A DNA stretch of 64,000 nt from Pseudomonas parafulva NBRC 16636 = DSM 17004 (GCF_000730645.1 NZ_BBIU01000022.1:1-64000), one strand, 5' to 3'; positions 50,914 to 60,075 are shown, numbered from the stretch's first letter. Program-made: numbers and translations. The notes: generated from the letters alone by a model not told the origin.

Positions 50914-52770
50914 ATGTCCCCAAGCAGCCTCCAGAACGTCGGCAACCGCTTCTACGATTTCGTGTGCCTGTGGCTGCTGCCCGCCGGCATGCTCTCGCTG
51001 CTGGGTGCGCTGTTCTTCCTGCCCGATCGCAGCCTGCATCACAAGCTGTACTACGGCCTGTTCAGCATCCCGACGCTGTTGGCGTTGTGCGTGCGGCCAA
51101 GTGCACTCAAGCCATTGCTGCGCGAGCCGCTGCTGTGGCTGTTCCTGCTGTTTGCCGGCTATGCCGTGCTGAGCCTGGCCTGGTCGCCTTCGCCCACCGA
51201 GGCCGACAACCTGATCAAGCGCCCATTGCACACCCTGATGCTGTTCCTGGGTACTGGCCTGATGCTGCGCTACCGCCCCGAAGCCCTCAAGGCGCTGTTT
51301 CTGGGGGCTGCCCTGCTGGCCTTGGTGGCCACCCTGCGCGACCTGTCCACCTTCGTGCTGACCTACCAGCCAGGTAGCCGGCTGATCGGCGCGGGGGCTC
51401 TGGACAACCCGTTGCTCAGCTCTCACCTGTTCGGTTTCTTCGGTGTCTACTGGCTGTGGATGGCGGTCAACAGCAAGCGTGCACTCACCGTGGCGCTGTG
51501 CACGGCGGCGTTCGCGGTGATGTTCGCCGCCGTGGTCGCGACCGGCTCCCGCACACCGCTGGTGGCCATGACCCTGGCCGTCAACTGGATCGCCCTGCTG
51601 TGCCTGGACCGCCGCTCCATTCCGTTGTTCCTGGCGGCGCCGGTGTTCATCGTGCTGGTGCTGCTGGTTGACCCGCAACTGATTACGGCGCGGGGCGACT
51701 CTTACCGCTTCGAGATCTGGCACACCACCTGGGAGCTGTTCCTGCAGCATCCGCTGATCGGCCATGGCTATGACGCGCCGCTGAGCATCGATGTGGGGGT
51801 GGGTTACCCCTTCAGTGAACCCCACAGCTTCGCCATGGGCGTCCTGTATTACGTTGGCATCCTGGGCATGTTGCCCTGGCTTGGCATGCTTGGCTACGCC
51901 CTGTATAGCGGCTGGAAATACCGCAGGCACCCGGCCCTGCAGATGGCCACGGCGCTGCTGGTATTCGGCATCGGCGCAGGCCTGACCGAAGGCGGTGGCA
52001 TCCTCTCGAGGCCAAAGGAGCACTGGTTCCTGCTGTGGATCCCGCTGGCCCTGATCGCCGGGCTGAACGTCGCCCGCCGAGGCGGCCGCCTGGTTGCAGC
52101 AACTCGCCACACCTTGACCCCTGCACAGGTGCAGGCGCTGCGCCAGGGCGCCAAGGTCATCGAAGAAGATGGCCTTGGGCCAAAGGTGCTGCTGCTGCAG
52201 GATGGCAGCTTCCTCAAGCTGTTCCGTGCCCGCCCCTGGTACACGGCCGGCAGCTTCTACCCCTATGCCCGGCGCTTCGTCAGAAACAGCCAGCAACTGG
52301 CCCTGGAAGGCATTGCCACCCCACAGGTAGTCGAGCTGCTGAACTACGCCGACGGCTCACAGGGCGTGCGTTACCTGCCACTGGCAGGCCGCACCGTGCG
52401 CCAGGCCCTGCAGGCCTGCCCGGCGCTGGCTGAGCGCCAGGCCCTGGTCGGGCGCCTGGGCCAGTTCATCGGCCGCCTGCACCAGCAAGGGGTGTACTTC
52501 CGCTCCCTGCACCTAGGCAACGTACTGCTGCTGGACAACGGTGAGTTCGGCCTGATCGACCTGGCCGACATGCGCCTACTGCCCTCGCCCCTGTCCGCCG
52601 AACTGCGCCAGCGCAACCTGCGGCACATGCAGCGCTACGACGAAGACCGCCATTGGTTGTTCGAAGAGAACGTTCAGGCCCTGCTGGAAGGCTATGACCT
52701 GTCGGCCAACCGCAGCATGAGCCGCGCCGTGCGCCAAAAAGTGCAGTTGTCCCACGGGGTGCAGCGCTGA
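50914..52770 (+). CDS. O-antigen ligase (WaaL-like) fused to a kinase-like domain
   Basis: The 618-residue protein has two parts. Residues about 1-395 form a polytopic membrane protein with about a dozen segments and a periplasmic loop (FEIWHTTWELFLQHPLIGHGYDAP) characteristic of the Wzy/WaaL ligase family. Residues about 400-618 are soluble and look like a small kinase of the LPS heptose kinase/toluene-tolerance type: QDGSFLKLFR for the Lys strand, GRLHQQGVYFRSLHLGNVLL as catalytic loop and FGLIDLADMRL as metal motif. The catalytic-loop Asp is replaced by Ser. In P. aeruginosa I recall waaL and a kinase-like gene as adjacent separate genes, so this looks like a fusion. It is followed one base later by an acyltransferase. 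Confidence 0.85.
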   Translation: MSPSSLQNVGNRFYDFVCLWLLPAGMLSLLGALFFLPDRSLHHKLYYGLFSIPTLLALCVRPSALKPLLREPLLWLFLLFAGYAVLSLAWSPSPTEADNLIKRPLHTLMLFLGTGLMLRYRPEALKALFLGAALLALVATLRDLSTFVLTYQPGSRLIGAGALDNPLLSSHLFGFFGVYWLWMAVNSKRALTVALCTAAFAVMFAAVVATGSRTPLVAMTLAVNWIALLCLDRRSIPLFLAAPVFIVLVLLVDPQLITARGDSYRFEIWHTTWELFLQHPLIGHGYDAPLSIDVGVGYPFSEPHSFAMGVLYYVGILGMLPWLGMLGYALYSGWKYRRHPALQMATALLVFGIGAGLTEGGGILSRPKEHWFLLWIPLALIAGLNVARRGGRLVAATRHTLTPAQVQALRQGAKVIEEDGLGPKVLLLQDGSFLKLFRARPWYTAGSFYPYARRFVRNSQQLALEGIATPQVVELLNYADGSQGVRYLPLAGRTVRQALQACPALAERQALVGRLGQFIGRLHQQGVYFRSLHLGNVLLLDNGEFGLIDLADMRLLPSPLSAELRQRNLRHMQRYDEDRHWLFEENVQALLEGYDLSANRSMSRAVRQKVQLSHGVQR

Positions 52771-52771
52771 C

Positions 52772-53980
52772 ATGGCGCTGCTGGCCCCCCTGCTGGGCGC
52801 CCTGGTCTTTGCCCTGGCGCTGCTGAGTGCCCGCCTGCTGTTGCGCAGCAACCTGGTCGCTCGCCACCTGGCACCAGCCGCCGGCCGCTGGGCCACCCTT
52901 GATGGCCTGCGCGGCTACCTGGCCCTGGGCGTGTTCATTCACCACGCCGCGATTGCCTGGCATTACCAATACACCGGCCAGATCGGCATGCCACCCGAGC
53001 GGTTCTTCGCCCAGGTCGGCCAGGTGGGGGTGGCGCTGTTCTTCATGATTACCGGTTTCCTGTTCTGGAACCGGCTGCTGCAGCAAGGCCGGCAATTTGA
53101 CTGGCGGGCCTTTGCCATCTCCCGGGTGATGCGCCTGTACCCGCTGTACCTGGGCCTGCTGGCGGTGGTACTGCTGAGCGTGTTCTACCTGCAGGGCTGG
53201 GCGTTGCTGGACACGCCGCTGGCCCTGATCGGCCAGTTGGCCGGGTGGCTGGCGTTTCATCGCCCTGACATCAACCAGCTGGCGGGCACCGGCAACCTGA
53301 TCTCGAACGTGACCTGGACCCTGAACTACGAAATCTACTTCTACCTGGCGTTGCCGCTGCTGGGCATGGCCTTCGTCTACCGAGGCACGCTGCTCAGAAC
53401 CTTGATCTGCCTGGTTGCCCTGTACGGGCTGGCGCAGCTGGTCGGCTGGGAGCATGCCCTGAAGAAAAAGTACCTGCTCAGCTTCGCAGGCGGTATTGCC
53501 GCCGTGTACTGGGTACGCAGGCCGGCGTTGGTGCAGTGGGCGCAGCGCCGCCAGGGCACCTGGGTGGCCGTGGGCTTGCTGGCCGTGGTCATGCTGGGGT
53601 TGAACAAGACCTTTGCAGTGTTCCCGCTGCTGCTGCTCAGCATCGTGTTCTGCATCGTGGTGTCCGGCAACGACCTGCTCGGCGCCCTGCGCCTGCGCAG
53701 CGCACGCTGGCTGGGGGAAATCAGCTACAGCCTGTACCTGCTGCATGGGCTGGTGCTGTGGTGGCTGGCTTACTACCTGTACCCTCGGTACGGGTTCAGC
53801 TATGACGACACCGGGGCATTCATGGCACTGGTGGTGGTGGCCTGCATTGCGCTGGTAGCCCTGAGCAGCGCGACCTTCCTGCTGCTGGAGAAACCCGGCA
53901 TAGCCCTGGGCAAGCGCCTTGCCCGCCGACAGCAGGCAACCGGTGCACAGCTGGAGCCAGGCTCAGCGAACCGCGCCTGA
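52772..53980 (+). CDS. Acyltransferase 3 family membrane protein
   Basis: Integral membrane O-acyltransferase of 402 residues with about ten membrane segments. The N-terminal signature WATLDGLRGYLALGVFIHHAAIAWH carries the conserved His pair and Arg; VALFFMITGFLFW and FYLALPLLGM follow. Family members acetylate surface polysaccharides such as O-antigen or core sugars. It begins one base after the ligase-kinase stop and is probably translated with it. Its 3' end overlaps the convergent acetyltransferase gene by 18 bases. Confidence 0.9.
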   Translation: MALLAPLLGALVFALALLSARLLLRSNLVARHLAPAAGRWATLDGLRGYLALGVFIHHAAIAWHYQYTGQIGMPPERFFAQVGQVGVALFFMITGFLFWNRLLQQGRQFDWRAFAISRVMRLYPLYLGLLAVVLLSVFYLQGWALLDTPLALIGQLAGWLAFHRPDINQLAGTGNLISNVTWTLNYEIYFYLALPLLGMAFVYRGTLLRTLICLVALYGLAQLVGWEHALKKKYLLSFAGGIAAVYWVRRPALVQWAQRRQGTWVAVGLLAVVMLGLNKTFAVFPLLLLSIVFCIVVSGNDLLGALRLRSARWLGEISYSLYLLHGLVLWWLAYYLYPRYGFSYDDTGAFMALVVVACIALVALSSATFLLLEKPGIALGKRLARRQQATGAQLEPGSANRA

Positions 53981-54595
53981 CCCGCGCTGCCGGGCGTAGT
54001 CCAGAAACTCCTGGATATCCTCGCTGCACAGCTTGCCCACCACCTGGGCAATTTCGGCCGGCGGCCAGTCCCACCAGGCGCTGGCCAGCAGCTGGGCGCG
54101 CACTTCTTCCGGGAAGCGCCAACGCACTATTTGCGCCGGGTTGCCGCCCACCACCGCGTAAGGTGGCACATCCCGGGTCACCAGCGCACCCGCGGCTACC
54201 ACCGCGCCACTGCCAATGCTCACCCCCGAGAGGAGGGTGCAGTTGGAGCACAGCCACACATCGTTGCCGATGCAGACATCACCACGGCTGAAAGCGTAGT
54301 TCTCGATCCCGGCTGCTTCCTTGAGCATGGCCGGGAACGGATAGGTGGTTACCCAGTCCGCGCGGTGATGGCCACCGAGGAAAATCTGCACGCCCTCGGC
54401 GATGGAGCAATACGCGCCAATGCGCAGGGTTGCACCTTCATTCCAGTCATGCACCTCAGGCACGCCGTAGCTCCCCACCCCAAAGGCGTACTGCGGGTAG
54501 CGCGCAGCAAACCGCGCCTGGCCACGCTCAATCGCCGGCAGCTTGCGAATGGCCCGCTTGGCCCGCTTGGCCAGGTAACGCGAAATCCACCCCAT
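53963..54595 (-). CDS. Hexapeptide-repeat (XAT/CatB-type) acetyltransferase
   Basis: The 210-residue protein is built on a left-handed beta helix: GATLRIGAYCSIAEGVQIFLGGHHR, DVCIGNDVWLCSNCTLLSGVSIGSGAVVAAGALVTRDVPPYAVVGGNPAQIV. This is the Vat/CatB/WbbJ-like plan; the catalytic His is in GGHHRADW. A role in acetylating a surface sugar fits its place as the last gene of the LPS glycosyltransferase operon, six bases after the GT2 gene. Antibiotic acetylation is less likely from context. Confidence 0.87.
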   Translation of the reverse strand: MGWISRYLAKRAKRAIRKLPAIERGQARFAARYPQYAFGVGSYGVPEVHDWNEGATLRIGAYCSIAEGVQIFLGGHHRADWVTTYPFPAMLKEAAGIENYAFSRGDVCIGNDVWLCSNCTLLSGVSIGSGAVVAAGALVTRDVPPYAVVGGNPAQIVRWRFPEEVRAQLLASAWWDWPPAEIAQVVGKLCSEDIQEFLDYARQRGSGAVR

Positions 54596-54601
54596 GGCCG
54601 A

Positions 54602-55486
54602 TCAGGCCTTTTCCAGCGGCGAGAACAACAACCGCCCCAGGCCACGCCAGGTCTTGCGTGTGTAGGCCCGCAGGGGGATCTGCGCCAACAGCTCACGGGC
54701 CAGCTTGCGATCACGGTTGGCCACCTTGAGGAACATCGAGTTCAAGGCCTTGAACTTCACCTCTTCATAGGCCGGGTGGTCCTTGAACTTGGCGTAGGTG
54801 CGCAGGATGTTGTCGATCATGAAACGGTGATTCTTGTAGGTGTTGCTGGCGTGCTTGCGGTAGCGCGCCATGACCACGCTCAAGCCATCGATGAAGTAAC
54901 CGGCGTGGGTCACCTTCAGCTCGATCATCAGGTCTTCCAGGCGCACATCCGGGTCAAACCCACCAACCTTCTGCAGCGCCTCACGGCGGATCAGCAGCGT
55001 GGGTGCGGGCGGGTACGGTTTGCGCTCGAGGAACATATCCTCGAAATCCAGGCGCCGGAACGGTACGTCACGGCGCTGGCGGGCCTCAGGGAACAGTTCG
55101 CCCTGGGCGTCGATCAGCTCGATGTTGCCAGCGCAGATACCCACTTCGGGCTTGTCGGCCATGTACTGCACCTGGATCGCGATACGGTCCGGCATCATGA
55201 TGTCGTCCGAGCCGAACGGGGCAATAAGCTCACCCCTGGCACGGGCAATGGCGTCATTCAGGGTTTGCGTGAGGCCTTTGTTGCGCTGCACGCGGAAGTC
55301 GAAACCATGCTGGGCCTGGAGGCGCTGTATGCGCTCGACACTGTCATCCGACGAGCCGTCATCGATCACCAGTAATTCAATGTGCGGGTAGGTCTGGTTG
55401 AGCACGCTGAGGATGCTTTGCTCGATGTAGGGGCCGTGGTTGTACGATGCGATGATCACCGTCACCAGGGTTTGCTCGGCGCTCAT
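54602..55486 (-). CDS. Family 2 glycosyltransferase (WapR-like)
   Basis: The 294-residue cytoplasmic transferase has the GT-A start TVIIASYNHGPYIEQSILSVLNQTYP, the nucleotide-binding Asp42-Asp43 (VIDDGSSDD) and the metal-binding FGSDD at 91-95. By gene order next to an ssg-like gene it corresponds to WapR, the rhamnosyltransferase that in P. aeruginosa makes the core acceptor for O-antigen; that specificity is inferred from position. It overlaps the preceding gene by four bases. Confidence 0.85.
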   Translation of the reverse strand: MSAEQTLVTVIIASYNHGPYIEQSILSVLNQTYPHIELLVIDDGSSDDSVERIQRLQAQHGFDFRVQRNKGLTQTLNDAIARARGELIAPFGSDDIMMPDRIAIQVQYMADKPEVGICAGNIELIDAQGELFPEARQRRDVPFRRLDFEDMFLERKPYPPAPTLLIRREALQKVGGFDPDVRLEDLMIELKVTHAGYFIDGLSVVMARYRKHASNTYKNHRFMIDNILRTYAKFKDHPAYEEVKFKALNSMFLKVANRDRKLARELLAQIPLRAYTRKTWRGLGRLLFSPLEKA

Positions 55487-56628
55487 TTTGCCTCCTGGGC
55501 GGCCAGGCCAGACTCGATCAGCGCCAGGTACTGCTGGCGGAACACCGTGATGTCATGGTTGTGGTTGAGGTAGTCGAACGCCTGCTCGCCCTTGGCCTGC
55601 AGCGCGTTGTCATCCAGCGCCAGGTAGCGGTCCAGCGCGGCGGCAAGGCTGGCCACGTCTGCCGGTTTGACCACTTCGCCGCCTGCGCCGGTAATCAGCG
55701 GCAGCATGGCAGGTACATCGCTGGCGATGACCGGCAAGCGCCCGCTCATGCCCTCGAGCAACGCCAGGCCCAGGCCTTCTGCCAGCGACGGCATGGCCCA
55801 GATGTCAAACGCCCGCACATAACGCAAGGCGTTGTCCCTGAAACCCAGCAGGTGCGCACGGCCTGCCAGCCCAAGGCGTTCGATTTCCGCCTGTAGACGC
55901 GCCTGTTCTCGACCGGCACCAATGATGGCCAACTGCGCGTTGGGGTATTTGTCCTTCAAGGCAGCGAACGCCTGGAGCAGGTAGGTGTGCCCCTTCACAG
56001 GCACCAGCCGGCCCAGTGCCCCCACCAGCCGCGCATCCTGGGCCAGGCCCAGTTGCGTACGGGCCTCGACGCGCGTGAGTTGCAAGGCCGTGGCCTGCTC
56101 GGTGTCGATGGCGTTGGTGATGGCGTGGGTGTTGCTGTCGGTGAAGCCGCAGCGGCAGTCGAGCAGGTACTGCTTCACGGCAGGCGATACCCCCACGAAC
56201 TGCCAGTGCTGGTCGATCAGCCGTTGTGTCTGGCGCCGACGATAAAACCGGTCGTATTCGCCAAAGCCGTGGGAAATACCGATGCACAGGGGAATCTTCA
56301 GCCAACGGTTGAGCTGCAACAGCATGTTTACCGGTTTGAAGCGGTTGCAGATCACCACGTCGAAGCGCTCGCGCCGGCAAAACCGGTACAACTGCCACAG
56401 GGCCTTGAGGCGCATGCCTTTGAGGGCGCTGTCGGCGAAATCGAAATACACAGAATGGTCAGCGCGGCTCACCGGCTGGCCCGCTTGCGGCCGGCCCTTG
56501 AGGAACGCCATGGTGGTTTCGAACCGGTCAGCCGGCAGTGCCTTGAAGATCTGTTCGGCCAGGTCGGCAAAGTCGTGTTGCTTGATGTTGTAGTCCGGTT
56601 GCAGTTGCAGGACTTTGTAGCGCTTCAT
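55483..56628 (-). CDS. Family 4 glycosyltransferase (Ssg-like)
   Basis: The 381-residue GT-B transferase has a C-terminal donor-binding half with VGALGRLVPVKGHTYLLQAF and the E-x7-E motif region in MPSLAEGLGLALLEGMSGRLPVIASDVPA. Its N-terminal acceptor half contains FDVVICNRFKP and IGISHGFGEYDR, also seen in the 58948-60075 gene product as AHRFKP and GVHHAFGDYQR, so the two are paralogues. By neighbourhood it corresponds to Ssg (PA5001), a glycosyltransferase affecting LPS and exopolysaccharide. It overlaps genes on both sides by four bases. Confidence 0.85.
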   Translation of the reverse strand: MKRYKVLQLQPDYNIKQHDFADLAEQIFKALPADRFETTMAFLKGRPQAGQPVSRADHSVYFDFADSALKGMRLKALWQLYRFCRRERFDVVICNRFKPVNMLLQLNRWLKIPLCIGISHGFGEYDRFYRRRQTQRLIDQHWQFVGVSPAVKQYLLDCRCGFTDSNTHAITNAIDTEQATALQLTRVEARTQLGLAQDARLVGALGRLVPVKGHTYLLQAFAALKDKYPNAQLAIIGAGREQARLQAEIERLGLAGRAHLLGFRDNALRYVRAFDIWAMPSLAEGLGLALLEGMSGRLPVIASDVPAMLPLITGAGGEVVKPADVASLAAALDRYLALDDNALQAKGEQAFDYLNHNHDITVFRQQYLALIESGLAAQEAK

Positions 56629-58055
56629 ACGGTTTCCCGATCAACACCCTGGTGGCGGCCCTTCAAGACCCAGAACAGCTCGTGACGGCGCACGGCCTTG
56701 CGGAAAAATTCATTTTCGCCATACGGCGACAGGCGCCGCCCAGCCAGCCAGCGCTGAATGAAACGGCGCAGCCGCCGCTTGAACGGTGGCCGAGGCTGCA
56801 AATCATGCATCATACCCAGCGCCATGGCCTTGTCGCGCTGCAGGCGTGCGTCCAGCATCAGTGTGCAAGGCCGCCCTACAGGCTGGTCGCCGGTCATGGG
56901 TGGCAGGGCCACGCCCGCGCCACTGTCGCCCATGGGCCAGCGGTCGTTGTCGTGCAGGTGGTTGGCGTAGCCCAGCAGGGTTTCAGGCTGCCAGTCCAGC
57001 CCTTGCAACGCCTCGTGCAGCGCCTGTTGGGCAGCCACATGGTCGGGGTGCGGGTCCAGGACCGGGTGGGGCATCACGATCACCTGCGGGCGTGCCTCTT
57101 GCAGCACCGCGCGCAGATCGGCCAGCAGGTTGTGCCAGGTGGGCACCCCATCGTCGCCAGGCAGGGCAAGTTGGTTCAGCGTGCGGAACGGCCGTGTGTC
57201 GGCCATGTCGGCTTCACGAGAGCCAAAGGGTGAAGCCGGGGCATCGCGCATGGCAGGCAGTTGCAGGCAGAAATAGCCCAGTTGCACACAATTGCGTTCT
57301 GGCACCCCGGCCCAGCGCGGCACGGCGATGCTGTCCCAGGCCCGCAGCCTGCCTTTGAGGCGCGCAGCCTCCACAGCCGAGAGGCCCATGGCCTGGTAGT
57401 GCTCCGCTTCGATCTCGCCGGCCGTGAGGGTGACCACCCAGGCTTCGTCGGCCTGGCTGTACAGGCCATAGGCGGCCAGCTCGGCGTCATCGGCGTGGGG
57501 CGCGATGACCATGACGCGCTTGCGCCGCAGGTCCTCCTGGGCAAACGCCCACAGCCGGGGCTGGCCAACCAACCGGCAATGGCGGCCGCGCAGGGTCACC
57601 TGGCCGTCCGCCAGCGCCTGGCCGAGGCCGGTAAGGTTCACGAAGCGCACACCGCGTACACCCCGCTCGAACACCTGCAGGTCTTCGCCATGCGGGCCCT
57701 GAATGCGCACGCCTGGGTCGAACAGGCGCCCGAGCACGCCACAGCGCAGCGTTACCTGCAACAGCAACGTGCCGTCGTGGTGCGGCTGCAACCCCTCAGC
57801 CATCAGGCGACCGCCCTCCAGGCTCACCCCGGGGAGTTCATCGGCCGCCGGAAAACGGTAGGTGTAGTCCTCGCCTGCCCCATAGAACAGGTGGTCGGCC
57901 AGCCACGCCTCGTGGGCGACCCACAGCAGCGGCAACAGCAGCAGCGGCAGCCACCAGATGAAGCCCCCCAGCGCAACCAGCACCACCAGGGCCATCAACA
58001 GACCCAGGCGCTTGTTGCGCCGGTGGCGCTTGAGCAACTGCTGCTTGCGGCTCAC
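56625..58055 (-). CDS. PIG-L family de-N-acetylase with membrane anchor (DnpA-like)
   Basis: The 476-residue protein has two hydrophobic segments near the N-terminus (about 15-50), a beta-rich middle region, and a PIG-L deacetylase domain starting MVIAPHADDAELAAYG with zinc-binding residues His187, Asp190 and a later HPDH. By motif and place between ssg-like and mig-14-like genes it corresponds to DnpA (PA5002), a de-N-acetylase linked to core LPS modification and fluoroquinolone persistence in P. aeruginosa. The GTG at 58055 overlaps the mig-14-like stop (GTGA), which fixes the start. Confidence 0.86.
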   Translation of the reverse strand: MSRKQQLLKRHRRNKRLGLLMALVVLVALGGFIWWLPLLLLPLLWVAHEAWLADHLFYGAGEDYTYRFPAADELPGVSLEGGRLMAEGLQPHHDGTLLLQVTLRCGVLGRLFDPGVRIQGPHGEDLQVFERGVRGVRFVNLTGLGQALADGQVTLRGRHCRLVGQPRLWAFAQEDLRRKRVMVIAPHADDAELAAYGLYSQADEAWVVTLTAGEIEAEHYQAMGLSAVEAARLKGRLRAWDSIAVPRWAGVPERNCVQLGYFCLQLPAMRDAPASPFGSREADMADTRPFRTLNQLALPGDDGVPTWHNLLADLRAVLQEARPQVIVMPHPVLDPHPDHVAAQQALHEALQGLDWQPETLLGYANHLHDNDRWPMGDSGAGVALPPMTGDQPVGRPCTLMLDARLQRDKAMALGMMHDLQPRPPFKRRLRRFIQRWLAGRRLSPYGENEFFRKAVRRHELFWVLKGRHQGVDRETV

Positions 58056-58948
58056 GCCTGATACACCGGCACAGGGCTGCACCAACGGTCCTTGTACTCG
58101 CGGTCGGCCCGGCCGAACGAGAAGCGCAGCGGCTTGTCGAGGGCGCGGGCGTGTTCCCAGGCGGCCTGGGTATTGAGAAAGCTCAACACGCTGCCGGGGC
58201 TGAAGGCCTTGGTTTCGGGGTCGACCCCGCCGTTGATGTACTCGACGCTGATCCACTCTGGCGCCTCGACGCGGTACACCAGCTGGATGGCAATGGGTTT
58301 GTCGCCCAGCAGCAGCACCGAACCGATCAACAGGTTGTGCAAGCGCCCCAGCACCTCACCCATCTGCTGGGCGCCAGTGGCCGGGAAACCCCAGCGACGC
58401 AGGAACAGGTCGCAGTACATGCCGGCGATTTGCTGGGCGCTGAAATCGCTGATGGGCCTTACCACACCGCCCGCCTCTTCCAGCAGCCGCAGTTCGCGGC
58501 GCTGGTTGTAGCGAAATTTCTTCGACAGGTCTTCTGGCGCCCGGGCCATGGCCAACTGCTCCTTCTGCACCTTGAGGCCGCTGAAACGGCCCTGGTTCAG
58601 CTCGGACAGGTAACGCACGGCATGGCGCAACGGGGCACCGGCATCAGGCGCCGCAGGCAGGATGATTTCAGCATTACCCAGATCGAACAGGGCTTTTTTG
58701 CCAGCTCGCTTGAGCACGTCCTTGGACAGCGCCAGGTGCCGCCCCCACGTGGGGATGGCCGCCTTCAACTCGCCGGCCTGGTGCCAGCCCAGGTAGCGCA
58801 CCGGGATACCGGCCAGGTCGGCCAGCTGTTGCACCACCTGTGGGTGGGTCGCAACGCTGCCACCAAAACGCGCCCAGGCCTGGGCGTAGGCTTCGCCGTC
58901 GATGGCTTGCCAGCCGCGCTCGCGCAGGGCCTTTACATGATTGAGCAT
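58052..58948 (-). CDS. Mig-14-like GNAT/FemAB-fold protein
   Basis: The 298-residue cytoplasmic protein has a GNAT-type acyltransferase core: FGGSVATHPQVVQQLADLAGIPVRYLGWH at the start, SKKFRYNQRRELRLLEEAGG in the middle and KPIAIQLVYRVEAPEWISVEYINGG followed by FSFGRADREYKDRWC at the end. This matches the Mig-14 family, required for antimicrobial-peptide resistance in Salmonella and P. aeruginosa (PA5003). The biochemical reaction is not established. It overlaps the wapH-like gene by one base (TGATG) and the deacetylase gene by four. Confidence 0.83.
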   Translation of the reverse strand: MLNHVKALRERGWQAIDGEAYAQAWARFGGSVATHPQVVQQLADLAGIPVRYLGWHQAGELKAAIPTWGRHLALSKDVLKRAGKKALFDLGNAEIILPAAPDAGAPLRHAVRYLSELNQGRFSGLKVQKEQLAMARAPEDLSKKFRYNQRRELRLLEEAGGVVRPISDFSAQQIAGMYCDLFLRRWGFPATGAQQMGEVLGRLHNLLIGSVLLLGDKPIAIQLVYRVEAPEWISVEYINGGVDPETKAFSPGSVLSFLNTQAAWEHARALDKPLRFSFGRADREYKDRWCSPVPVYQA

Positions 58949-60075
58949 CAGGCCTCCACCAACGCGCGCACCTGGGGCAGCTGCCAGAAGGCCTCGCGCA
59001 CCGCCTGGTCAGAAAAGCGCTCCGCCAGGCGTTGCAACATGTGTTCGGCGCAAGCCGTGCGTTGCTGTCCATCCAGCAGCGCCATGTGCCTGAGGCCCTC
59101 GGCCAGTTGCGCCGCGTCACCCAACGGGAACAGCATGCCCACACCTTCGACCACTTCGCGGGCACCGCCACAGGCGGTTGCCAGCACCGGCACGCCGGCG
59201 ACCATGGCTTCGAGCAGGACCATGCCGAACGGTTCATGGTCGGAGCTCAGGGCGAACACGTCGAACGCCTGGAAATACCGGCGCGCATCGGGCACCTGGC
59301 CCAGAAAATCGACCTGCCCGGCGATACCCAGCTCGCTGGCCAAGGCCTTGAGCACAGGTTCCAGCCGCCCCTTGCCCAGGATCGCCAGGCGGGCACCTGC
59401 CGGGAGCCCGGGCAGCGCCTGGGCAAAGCCACGCAACAAGGTGGCCTGGTCCTTGTCGGGGTGCAGGCGGCCGACGTTCCCCACCACCCAGGCCTGCGGG
59501 CCCAGGCCCAGGGCCTGACGAGCCTCGGCGCGCGGCACCAGGGCGGCCTGCAAGGCCTGGATATCGATGCGGTTGTACAAGGTCTGGATGCGCTCGGCCG
59601 GCCACTTCGGCAGGCAGCGGCGCATGTCGTCACGCACCGCATCGGACACACCCAGCAGGCTCAGGCGCTTGGCAAACAGGTTGGCGAACAGCTGCCGCCC
59701 CTTGCGCTGATAGTCACCAAAAGCATGGTGAACGCCGATCACCGGCAAACCGGTCGCCAGCAAGGCCACATAGATGGGCTTGAAGCGGTGGGCGATACAG
59801 AAGGCGAACTGGCGCTCGGCGGCAATGCGCCGCAGCGCGCGGATGGCGCCAAGTTTCAGGCCACGCACGGCCTTGGAGCTGAACCCCAGAAACAGCACTT
59901 CATCCGAGGCGCAACCCGCCGCAACCTGTGGGTCGGGCGCACCGGTGAGGAACACGGTAGTGACCTTGTAGCCGCTGCCCTGGAACAGGCTGGCGTACTG
60001 ACGGGCACAGTCGAGGAACGGCCCGTCATAGCCATGGCAGAACTGCAGGATGCGCGGTTCAGAGCGGCTGGTCAT
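58948..60075 (-). CDS. Family 4 glycosyltransferase (WapH-like)
   Basis: The 375-residue GT-B transferase has a C-terminal half with VGNVGRLHPDKDQATLLRGF, LAILGKGRLEP and SSDHEPFGMVLLEAMVAGVPVLAT carrying the E-x7-E pair. By place before mig-14 and after a carbamoyltransferase it corresponds to WapH (PA5004), a core glucosyltransferase; sugar specificity is inferred. Its start overlaps the end of the carbamoyltransferase gene by 17 bases. Confidence 0.87.
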   Translation of the reverse strand: MTSRSEPRILQFCHGYDGPFLDCARQYASLFQGSGYKVTTVFLTGAPDPQVAAGCASDEVLFLGFSSKAVRGLKLGAIRALRRIAAERQFAFCIAHRFKPIYVALLATGLPVIGVHHAFGDYQRKGRQLFANLFAKRLSLLGVSDAVRDDMRRCLPKWPAERIQTLYNRIDIQALQAALVPRAEARQALGLGPQAWVVGNVGRLHPDKDQATLLRGFAQALPGLPAGARLAILGKGRLEPVLKALASELGIAGQVDFLGQVPDARRYFQAFDVFALSSDHEPFGMVLLEAMVAGVPVLATACGGAREVVEGVGMLFPLGDAAQLAEGLRHMALLDGQQRTACAEHMLQRLAERFSDQAVREAFWQLPQVRALVEA

